Assembly: GCA_012520725.1 (NCBI GenBank)
Contig: JAAYNQ010000025.1
Span: forward strand, 1-34,303
Length of the DNA: 34,303 bases
Reading direction: 5' to 3'
Source: Syntrophomonadaceae bacterium
GTDB taxonomy: Bacteria > Bacillota > Syntrophomonadia > Syntrophomonadales > Syntrophomonadaceae
A program made the translations under genes and the position numbers. Shown here in pieces: positions 1-6,734 of the stretch. The stretch's first letter is position 1; each line of letters starts with the position of its first letter. The notes under the pieces were generated by a model. That model was given only the letters and a program-made list of their open reading frames with translations. It was not told the origin of the DNA and did no database searches.

Positions 1-410
1 GCGCTCATATTCATACCCCTTTTAAACTGAGTTTTTTTGCCTGCCCCCCAGCAGCTAAGGAATTAGTCTGCCGGATCTTCCTTTTTTACATTATTAGTTT
101 TTGGTCTGAATCGTATTTCTATTAATTAAATAATTATTCTGATGGCTTACGGTAAGAATATGCTTAAGACTATTTTTCTTGCCGGGCTTCCCAGGGATTG
201 TTTAAAAGATGGCAGTTAAAGTAACGAAGAATGAGCTAAATATCAAATAGAACTTGATTGTCTTTCCATTTTTTACTAGTGTCCTATCAATGATTCTGGG
301 TTTTAGCGATAGGCTTGGTTTTGGTACCCAAAATATGCCTCGCCAATCCAGCCCAGGGCCTTAAGCAGGCAATATTAATCTTGATCACAGCCCAAAGGAA
401 GGTTAAAAGG
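1..410. other. Non-coding start of window, possible 5' end of an outward minus-strand gene
   Basis: No convincing gene lies in these 410 bases. At the very edge the minus strand reads a purine-rich AAAAGGGG followed by two in-frame ATG codons (first bases at 14 and 8). A minus-strand gene may therefore start here and run out of the window, but only two to four codons are visible. The remainder is AT-rich and presumably holds the splB promoter. I looked for a sigma-G-type -10/-35 pair, expected for a forespore gene, and saw none good enough to call. Confidence 0.3.
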
Positions 411-1433
411 ATGAATAAGGCATATTTTAAGCGGGTTTTCTTTGAAGAACAGGCCCTTGATTATCCGGTCGGGAAGGCTATGTATGATAAATTAAAAGTC
501 CAGGGATATGATATCGGGTTACTTAAGTCTCACAACCGGGTAACCGGTATTCCGGGTAAATCAGCACGCGAATCCTTTTTTCAAGGCAAAAACACCCTGG
601 TAGTGGGGGTTCGCAAAACCCTGGATTTTGCTCCCTGCAAACCCTCAGCCCACTTTCAGCTTCCTTTGGTAACCGGTTGCCAGGGCATTTGCGAATACTG
701 TTATTTGAACACTCAGCTGGGTAAAAAGCCATACACCCGAGTCTATGTAAATATCGATGAAATCCTGGCTCAGGCGGCCAATTACATTCAGCAGCGGCAA
801 CCGGAGACGACGGTTTTTGAAGCTGCCGCCACTTCCGACCCGGTACCGGTAGAGCCTTTCTCCGGTGCCCTGGCCCAGGCCATAAACTTTTTTGCGCACC
901 AGGAATATGCTTATTTAAAATTTGTCACCAAATTTCCCTCTATCGACAGCCTGTTGGACTTAGATCACAGGGGGCGTACCCGTATCAGGTATAGCCTCAA
1001 TACAGATAGGATTATCCACGACTATGAACATCGAACTGCTGTTTTAGACGAGCGTATACAGGCTTTATCCCGCTTGCTGGAACACGGTTATCCAGGCGGG
1101 GTAATCATTGCTCCGGTTATCCTAGAGGGTAATTGGCAGGAAGAATATGGCCATATGATGGATAAGTTAGCTGAGGCTTTGTCTGCTTACAGGGATATTC
1201 ATTTTGAAGTCATATCCCACCGCTTTGCCCGCAAGGCGAAAAGCAATATTCTGGATGTCTTTCCCCAGACCACCTTGCCTATGAACGAGGATAAAAGCCG
1301 CAGCTATAAATTCGGACAATTTGGCTATGGCAAACTAGTATATAATAAAGCACTGCTACAAGAAATAAAAAGCTTCTTTACCGATGCCATAGGCCGGCAT
1401 TTTCCTGAAGCTAAAATTGACTATATTATATAA
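411..1433 (+). CDS. splB: Spore photoproduct lyase (radical SAM DNA repair)
   Basis: Radical SAM enzyme that reverses the 5-thyminyl-5,6-dihydrothymine lesion formed in UV-irradiated spore DNA during germination. The protein is 340 residues, the usual length. The CxxxCxxC cluster motif is at C90, C94 and C97 (TGCQGICEYC), and the flanking Tyr96 and Tyr98, implicated in radical transfer in the family, are present. The reading frame is open back to 315, but the ATG at 411 follows an AAGGAAGG ribosome site and gives the family N-terminus, so I start there. The position of the Bacillus H-atom donor Cys (FEASCTSD context, from memory) is Ala140 here (FEAAATSD). A Cys at 76, just before PSA, may replace it, as proposed for clostridial enzymes. 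The gene stands alone, without a partner such as splA. Confidence 0.93.
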   Translation: MNKAYFKRVFFEEQALDYPVGKAMYDKLKVQGYDIGLLKSHNRVTGIPGKSARESFFQGKNTLVVGVRKTLDFAPCKPSAHFQLPLVTGCQGICEYCYLNTQLGKKPYTRVYVNIDEILAQAANYIQQRQPETTVFEAAATSDPVPVEPFSGALAQAINFFAHQEYAYLKFVTKFPSIDSLLDLDHRGRTRIRYSLNTDRIIHDYEHRTAVLDERIQALSRLLEHGYPGGVIIAPVILEGNWQEEYGHMMDKLAEALSAYRDIHFEVISHRFARKAKSNILDVFPQTTLPMNEDKSRSYKFGQFGYGKLVYNKALLQEIKSFFTDAIGRHFPEAKIDYII

Positions 1434-1574
1434 GCTTGAGTTGACAAAAGAATAGGTTAAGCTCCTATGCTTTGTTCTTCACGGCTCTACCAGACTTATT
1501 CTTAGTTTTCTTCACCGGCAGCTTAATGATATACTTTAGAATAATGCCCAAAACATAACAGGAGCTGAAGAAGA

Positions 1575-2783
1575 ATGAAATATTTGCTTATACTGGCCGA
1601 TGGACTGGCTGATTATAAAATAGCAGAACTGGGCGGCAAGACCCCCTTGGAATACGCTCAAACACCTAATATGGATTTTTTGGCCCGCACTTCGATTATA
1701 GGAAAGGCCAGGACCATTCCGGAAGGATTCCCCCCGGGGAGCGATGTTGCCAATTTAGCGGTAATGGGTTACAATCCGGAAATTTATTATACCGGTCGTT
1801 CCCCCCTGGAGGCAGTGAGTATGGGTATCGAACTGGGAGATAATGATCTGGCCATACGCTGCAATCTGGTCACCCTATCAGATCCTGAAGATTATAGCCG
1901 GAAAACCATGCTGGATTATAGCTCGGGAGAGATATCTTCAGCTGAATCGAAAGAATTGATAAAAGCCCTGCAAAATGAACTGGGAGGGCAGGAGATAAGT
2001 TTTCACCCCGGTATAAGTTACCGGCATCTCTTGGTATGGAAAAACGCCCGGGGACGAAAGGTCAATCTTACTCCTCCCCACGATATTAGTGAAAAGGTAG
2101 TAGGGGAATACCTTCCCACCGGTGCCGATAGTGCTGTCTTAATGGATTTAATGTTGAAGAGTTACGATATCCTAAAGGATCATCCCATTAATAATAAACG
2201 TCGAGCTGCAGGCCAGAATCCAGCCACTTCAGCCTGGTTCTGGGGAGAAGGAAACAAGCCGGCCCTGGATAGCTTTGAAAAACTTTATGGCTTAAAAGGC
2301 TCAGTAGTAGCAGCAGTAGATCTGGTCAAAGGTTTAGGAATCAGCGCGGGATTGAAATCGGTAGAAGTCCCGGGAGCCACTGGAGCCATCGAAACCAACT
2401 TTGCCGGTAAAGCCAGGGCGGCTCTGGATGAATTAAAGCAGGGTCAGGATTTTGTATATGTACATATTGAATCCCCCGATGAGTCAGGGCACCAGGGTAG
2501 TTTGAAACAAAAATTATGGAGTATTGAGCAGATCGACCGGGAAGTGGTGGGATTGTTGGTTAAAGAGCTAGACCAATTCCAGGACCTGCGAGTGATGATA
2601 TTGCCGGATCACCCTACCCCTTTGTCTATCAGAACCCACAGCAGTGAACCGGTTCCCTTCATGATCTTTGACAAAAACCATCCGTTGAATGATAGTATAG
2701 GCATATATAGTGAGCAAGCCGCTGATAAAGGAATCTTTTTCCCTGAAGGTTATAAGTTGATGGAATTCTTTATCAAGGGTTAA
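1575..2783 (+). CDS. ApgM-like phosphomutase / proposed homoserine kinase (alkaline phosphatase fold)
   Basis: A 402-residue member of the archaeal-type cofactor-independent phosphoglycerate mutase family. The N-terminal metal-binding motif (LILADGLAD, Asp9) and the GSDVAN motif (Ser56, the expected phosphorylated nucleophile) are present. C-terminal metal ligands are in SPDESGH and PDHPTPLSIRTH. Two family functions are possible. One is 2,3-bisphosphoglycerate-independent phosphoglycerate mutase (ApgM) in glycolysis. The other is the subfamily proposed as a non-orthologous homoserine kinase in bacteria lacking ThrB. The gene is convergent with threonine synthase, whose substrate is O-phosphohomoserine, which favours the kinase role; I infer this from context only. 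The ATG start follows GGAGCTGAAGAAGA at a rather long spacing. No terminator was seen except the paired palindromes further downstream. Confidence 0.82.
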   Translation: MKYLLILADGLADYKIAELGGKTPLEYAQTPNMDFLARTSIIGKARTIPEGFPPGSDVANLAVMGYNPEIYYTGRSPLEAVSMGIELGDNDLAIRCNLVTLSDPEDYSRKTMLDYSSGEISSAESKELIKALQNELGGQEISFHPGISYRHLLVWKNARGRKVNLTPPHDISEKVVGEYLPTGADSAVLMDLMLKSYDILKDHPINNKRRAAGQNPATSAWFWGEGNKPALDSFEKLYGLKGSVVAAVDLVKGLGISAGLKSVEVPGATGAIETNFAGKARAALDELKQGQDFVYVHIESPDESGHQGSLKQKLWSIEQIDREVVGLLVKELDQFQDLRVMILPDHPTPLSIRTHSSEPVPFMIFDKNHPLNDSIGIYSEQAADKGIFFPEGYKLMEFFIKG

Positions 2784-2847
2784 TTGATATTGGAACCATC
2801 TGGATGGTGGGATAATTAGTCTGCTTCTATACGATTAGATAATAGGC

Positions 2848-2929
2848 GGGGCGAGCACAGCTCGCCCCTACAGATCTCGACGATATGCCTCAGCAGGTCC
2901 AGGCTGGCGAGCACAGCTCGCCCCTACAG
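2848..2929. repeat. Two copies of a palindromic GC-rich repeat between convergent genes
   Basis: The core GGCGAGCACAGCTCGCC, followed by CCTACAG, occurs twice. The copy at 2848-2873 forms a perfect 9-bp stem with an ACA loop. The copy at 2906-2929 forms a 7-bp stem with the same loop. The copies are direct repeats about 56 bp apart in the gap between two convergent genes. No T-run follows either hairpin, so they are REP-like repeats rather than textbook terminators, though they may still stop or stabilise converging transcripts. Confidence 0.75.
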
Positions 2930-2964
2930 GTTGCCCCGCGGTATAATGCCCCAATACACGGTAT

Positions 2965-4467
2965 TTACTCCAAATTGAGAAATTGGGAAACGGTATTTTG
3001 CATATCCTCTACCTGACAGATGGTTTTATGTAGTATCGGCCGGTTTTCCAGACCTCTTATTGCTGCAGGCATCCTTACTCCCGTGAATTCCTCCAACCGG
3101 TATAATAATTCAAACTCGTTACCGCCAGCCATCATCTCCGGTGGCAATACAGCCTGGGCTACACTGCTGCCAAATTTAAAGGGACTGGCAGTGGAGGCAA
3201 TAACACTAAGGGTATGGTCTCCGGTAGACTTAAGGTATTTTTCATAAACATTAACTGCCACCGCAGTATGGGTATCAATCAGGTAATGATCCTCCTGCCA
3301 GGTTTTGCGGATAGTGGCAATAGTTTCTTCATCTGAGCAGTAGTCGGACCAGAAATAATCGACTACCTGTTGGTAAACTGCCGGACCTACATCATAATTG
3401 CCCCTGCTCCTTAATTCTTCCATCCAAGCCTTAACTTTGCCGGCATCATGATCGGTAATTTCAAACAATAAACGCTCCAGGTTGGATGAGATCAATATAT
3501 CCATGGAAGGGGAAATGGTTTTCTCAAAGGGTCGATTGCGATCATATATCCCCTTTTTGATAAAGTCGGTTAAGACATTATTAGAATTGGCTGCACATAT
3601 CAACTTCCCTACCGGTAATCCCATTTGGCCGGCATAATAAGCGGCCAGAATGTTGCCAAAATTCCCGGTAGGAACTACAATATTAATCTTATCGCCGGGT
3701 TTTATGCTTCCTCCCTGACGCAGATCCAAGTAGGCAGAAATATAGTAAACGATTTGAGGTAAGAGTCGCCCCCAATTGATGGAGTTAGCCGAGGATAATC
3801 GCATTTGTTTCTGTTGGAGAAGCTGATTATAATCCTCCTGACTGAAAATACTCTTAACCCCAGTCTGGGCATCGTCAAAATTCCCCCGGACTCCGGCTAC
3901 ATAAACATTATTGCCTTCCTGTATCATCATCTGCCGTTTTTGCACCTCACTTACCCCTTGTTCAGGGTAAAACACGATGATCCTGGTCCCAGGGACATCA
4001 CTGAAGCCTTCCAGGGCAGCCTTGCCGGTATCTCCCGAAGTTGCCACCAAGATAACTATCTCACTGCTTTCACCGGTTTTATTCATACTGGTACTCATTA
4101 AATGGGGCAGTATCTGCAAAGCCATATCTTTAAAGGCGCAAGTCGGCCCATGCCATAGTTCCAATATATACTTATTGTCCCCCAATTTTACCAGGGGTGC
4201 TATTCTCTCATCATTAAAATTCTTGCTGTTGTAAGCTCCCTCTACACATTGTTTAATTTCGGATTCGGTAAAATCAAGCAGGTAACAAGCCAGTATATGC
4301 CTGGCTCTTTCCTGGTAGTTCCATCCCTCCATGACAGAAAAGATATCTTCTGTTAATCTGGGTATGTATTCGGGTACGAATAAGCCTCCATCTGGAGCTA
4401 TTCCCTTTATAATAGCTTCGGCGGCGCTGATTCCCGAAGCCTGACCCCGGCTGCTGATATAATCCAA
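2965..4467 (-). CDS. thrC: Threonine synthase
   Basis: PLP-dependent enzyme that converts O-phospho-L-homoserine to threonine and phosphate. The product is 500 residues, matching the long ThrC type with the N-terminal domain beginning SSRGQ. The Schiff-base lysine is Lys113 in GPTCAFKDMA. The phosphate-binding region follows (VATSGDTGKAAL), and a glycine-rich PLP phosphate site is at PTGNFGN. The start is a TTG codon preceded at 7 bp by GAGGAGG; no ATG nearby has a comparable site. The gene faces the ApgM-like gene, which could supply its substrate. The 209-bp divergent gap upstream (4468-4676) is AT-rich with alternating TA tracts. I looked there for a T-box leader and found no clear one. 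Confidence 0.95.
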   Translation of the reverse strand: MDYISSRGQASGISAAEAIIKGIAPDGGLFVPEYIPRLTEDIFSVMEGWNYQERARHILACYLLDFTESEIKQCVEGAYNSKNFNDERIAPLVKLGDNKYILELWHGPTCAFKDMALQILPHLMSTSMNKTGESSEIVILVATSGDTGKAALEGFSDVPGTRIIVFYPEQGVSEVQKRQMMIQEGNNVYVAGVRGNFDDAQTGVKSIFSQEDYNQLLQQKQMRLSSANSINWGRLLPQIVYYISAYLDLRQGGSIKPGDKINIVVPTGNFGNILAAYYAGQMGLPVGKLICAANSNNVLTDFIKKGIYDRNRPFEKTISPSMDILISSNLERLLFEITDHDAGKVKAWMEELRSRGNYDVGPAVYQQVVDYFWSDYCSDEETIATIRKTWQEDHYLIDTHTAVAVNVYEKYLKSTGDHTLSVIASTASPFKFGSSVAQAVLPPEMMAGGNEFELLYRLEEFTGVRMPAAIRGLENRPILHKTICQVEDMQNTVSQFLNLE

Positions 4468-4676
4468 ATTAATTCCTCCTCTTCATACTTGACCTGATTC
4501 TTTATCCTGCCTATAATAAAGTGTCCTGCCCAATATTTACCATGAAAACCTGCATTTCGCTGATGCAAATTGGAGCTAGTGCAATCAGTCACTTTTGTAT
4601 AGAATATATATATATTGTTCTCCTTCCTGATAAATATATATTAATATAACACCATCTTCAATTAGGAGGTAGGGGA

Positions 4677-5261
4677 TTGTTACAATTTATAATGCTTATA
4701 GTTGCGGTTATCCTGGGAAAACTACTCTGGGATTTTCTTAATGATTACCGGCGAAAAATGCAGGAGACAGGAAGCTATCCCAGCCCTAAAAAACGGCGCC
4801 CAGGGAATGGGGGAGTGATTGACCTCAGCAATGCCTGGATAAACATGGACGATTTACCATACCGCAAACGGGATAACCTGCTATCAGGAAAAGACCTGGT
4901 ACTATTTGATTTGGTAGCCAAAGGGTTGGACCATAGTATTTACACTCCTTTTCCTCGAGTAAATTTGGAAGACCTGTTTACTGTTGTCTCGGATGTAGAA
5001 AATCCCAGCGAATATTTTAATCGCATAAAAAACCGCTATGTTGATATATTGATTTGCGAGCGAGATGGATTACGGCCAGTCTTGATCATAATCGGTGAAT
5101 CCAACCGGGAAGTACGTAAGAAACAGCAATTGCTGGAAGATCGGTTTATTCGCACTGCTGCTGAAGCTGCGGGTTTGAAATACCTTCCCCTGAACCTAAA
5201 CAGTCCTCCTGACCCTGAAGAACTACGCCAATTGTTTAGGAATTCAGGTTTAAACTTATAA
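4677..5261 (+). CDS. Membrane-anchored DUF2726 domain protein
   Basis: A 194-residue protein with one hydrophobic N-terminal segment (about residues 2-19), then a basic linker and a DUF2726 domain (about 60-190). The family resembles endonuclease-like folds and normally carries an Asp followed by an ELD-type acidic motif. Here the first Asp is kept (RYVDILICE) but the second motif reads VLIIIGES, with the acidic residues gone. The domain is therefore probably not an active nuclease, or it uses other residues. Its function is unknown. The start is a TTG 6 bp after AGGAGGT; the next ATG (codon 6) would lose part of the membrane segment. It is divergent from thrC and followed by an inverted repeat. 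Confidence 0.75.
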   Translation: MLQFIMLIVAVILGKLLWDFLNDYRRKMQETGSYPSPKKRRPGNGGVIDLSNAWINMDDLPYRKRDNLLSGKDLVLFDLVAKGLDHSIYTPFPRVNLEDLFTVVSDVENPSEYFNRIKNRYVDILICERDGLRPVLIIIGESNREVRKKQQLLEDRFIRTAAEAAGLKYLPLNLNSPPDPEELRQLFRNSGLNL

Positions 5262-5265
5262 TATT

Positions 5266-5326
5266 AAGAATCACGGGGACAGCTTCCTTGATCAATTAGG
5301 ATCAAGAAATTGTCCCCGTGATTCTT
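5266..5326. repeat. Nested inverted repeat after the DUF2726 gene
   Basis: A perfect 16-bp inverted repeat (AAGAATCACGGGGACA at 5266-5281, complement at 5311-5326) encloses a second 7-bp inverted repeat (CTTGATC at 5287-5293, GATCAAG at 5300-5306). The whole 61-bp element starts 5 bases after the preceding stop codon. Only three T residues precede the GGG that follows, so it is a poor textbook terminator. The GGGGACA/TGTCCCC arms look like a dispersed REP or MITE-type unit that may also terminate transcription. Confidence 0.75.
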
Positions 5327-5428
5327 TGGGCCGGCTCCTCCTTTAGCTGTTACGTCATAGTAACTTGGGTAAACGGTGCTATTCCTGGCTCCTATTTCTG
5401 CTTACACACCCCTTGCTTACATATATAT

Positions 5429-5457
5429 TTGACTGAGAGCATATAGATTGGTATATC
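5429..5457 (+). promoter_or_regulatory. Candidate sigma-A promoter for the EEP-fold gene
   Basis: TTGACT (5429-5434) is followed after 17 bases by TATATC (5452-5457). This lies 25 bp before the GTG start with its GGAGGAGG site. The spacing is ideal, but the -10 box matches only four of six bases. Confidence 0.4.
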
Positions 5458-5482
5458 CCAATATGCAGGGAGGAGGTCTTAA

Positions 5483-6193
5483 GTGCCGGTTATTAAGGTA
5501 TGCAGCTATAACATACGTCGGGCTATAGGAATTGATGGTAAAAAGGATCTAAAAAATATCCATCAGGTATTAGTAGAGATTAACCCCGATGTTATAGCCT
5601 TACAGGAGGTGGAAATGGTTCCCGGGGTGGTGGGAATATCCAGGCAAGCTCATTCTCTGGCCGGTTTATTGAATATGAACTATGTTTATGCTCCCGTTCA
5701 CCGCTTGAAATTTGGTTCGGTAGGCAATGCGGTTCTATCCCGTTATCCAATCTTACAAGATATTAAGCACCTGCTTCCTGATTCCCGAGATGAAAGGGTC
5801 TGTTTACAGGTGGATATTAATGTTTCCGGAGTGGGCTTGAGTGTTTTCAATGTGCACCTGTGCTTAAACCAGGTTTCCCGCTATCGCCATTTGAAATACC
5901 TGCTCCTGCCTATCATCCAGGAGTCAGTCTTCCCGGTCATACTGGCTGGAGACTTTAATGCTACTCCCTCTATGCGGGAAATTCGAATGCTTAATACTTA
6001 TTTGCATGATTCTTTCCAGCATAACTCCGGATTGTATGGCAATACCTATCCTGCCGATGCTCCCAGGGTGCGCATCGATTATATCTATACCGACGACAAA
6101 ACCAGGTGTTTTGATTTTGCCATCTTTAAATCCCGGGCTTCGGATCATTTGCCCATATGTGCCAGCATTACCATCCCTAACTCCCTGGGTTAA
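5483..6193 (+). CDS. Endonuclease/exonuclease/phosphatase family protein
   Basis: A 236-residue protein covering nearly the whole EEP fold (DNase I, AP endonuclease and inositol phosphatase relatives). Family motifs appear in order: SYNIRR (Asn), ALQEVE (metal-binding Glu), FNVHL, AGDFNATP (catalytic Asp/Asn), RIDYIY and SDHLPI (terminal Asp-His). All catalytic residues are present, so it should be an active Mg-dependent phosphodiesterase. No signal peptide or extra domain is seen, so the substrate (DNA, RNA, phospholipid or sugar phosphate) cannot be named. Start is GTG, 6 bp after GGAGGAGG. It is a single gene, convergent with the hydrogenase cluster. Confidence 0.88.
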   Translation: MPVIKVCSYNIRRAIGIDGKKDLKNIHQVLVEINPDVIALQEVEMVPGVVGISRQAHSLAGLLNMNYVYAPVHRLKFGSVGNAVLSRYPILQDIKHLLPDSRDERVCLQVDINVSGVGLSVFNVHLCLNQVSRYRHLKYLLLPIIQESVFPVILAGDFNATPSMREIRMLNTYLHDSFQHNSGLYGNTYPADAPRVRIDYIYTDDKTRCFDFAIFKSRASDHLPICASITIPNSLG

Positions 6194-6276
6194 AACTTTA
6201 ATACTATATAACATAAGCATCTTACCCTTTAGCTCAGAGTAGTCTTGCTATCAGCTTAAAACAAGATAATTAATTA

Positions 6277-6531
6277 TTACAATTTTTTCTTGGTCAAAGC
6301 GCTCTTAACACTAACATGCTCCAGGCTGCCCAGCTTTCCGGTCAAAGCCCCAATTTGGTCAGTGGTGCCATTGATAATGATCGAGATTATAGCGATCTGC
6401 TTTTCGCGATAGGGAACTCCCATTCTGCCAATGATTATGCTTTCGTTTTCACTCAGCACCTGATTTACCAATGGTACCATTTCCCGGTCCTCAACCACTA
6501 TACCTATTACTCCCAGCCTTTTTTCCGCCAC
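6277..6531 (-). CDS. TM1266-like putative iron-only hydrogenase system regulator (ACT-like)
   Basis: An 84-residue protein resembling the TM1266 family, small ACT/NikR-C-like ferredoxin-fold proteins found beside [FeFe]-hydrogenase genes and annotated as putative hydrogenase regulators. Characteristic stretches are EKRLGVIGIVVEDRE at the N-terminus, GRMGVPYREKQIAIIS in the middle and GALTGKLGSLEHVSVKSAL at the C-terminus. The frame is open further upstream to 6636. However, the GTG at 6531 has a GGAGAGGGAGG site and yields the exact family length, so I start there. It lies about 200 bp downstream of hydA on the same strand. The ligand and mode of action in this family are not established. Confidence 0.85.
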   Translation of the reverse strand: MAEKRLGVIGIVVEDREMVPLVNQVLSENESIIIGRMGVPYREKQIAIISIIINGTTDQIGALTGKLGSLEHVSVKSALTKKKL

Positions 6532-6734
6532 AACTATGAGCCTCCCTCTCCTTTTCGCCTTCAAAACATCACTTAGGAAGAACAGCCCCATACTGCAAAA
6601 TAATTCATCGATAGCCCTGCTCAGGCCTGCCACCACTCCCCGGAGGCAAGAAGCTCCTAATCCTAAATTATAGCTGCCCCTCCAATTCAGTATTTAACCT
6701 TATTGTCAGGACCAGCTTCTAATCCAAGGTAGTA

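Noticed and set aside
315-410. N-terminal extension of SplB from an upstream ATG
   Set aside because: The extra 32 residues match no SplB N-terminus, and the ATG at 411 has a good ribosome site and family length.
2848-2929. CRISPR array
   Set aside because: Only two repeat copies, palindromic themselves, with a single spacer-length interval and no cas genes.
4468-4676. T-box leader for thrC
   Set aside because: No T-box sequence, specifier-loop hairpin or terminator/antiterminator pair could be found; the region also serves the divergent gene.
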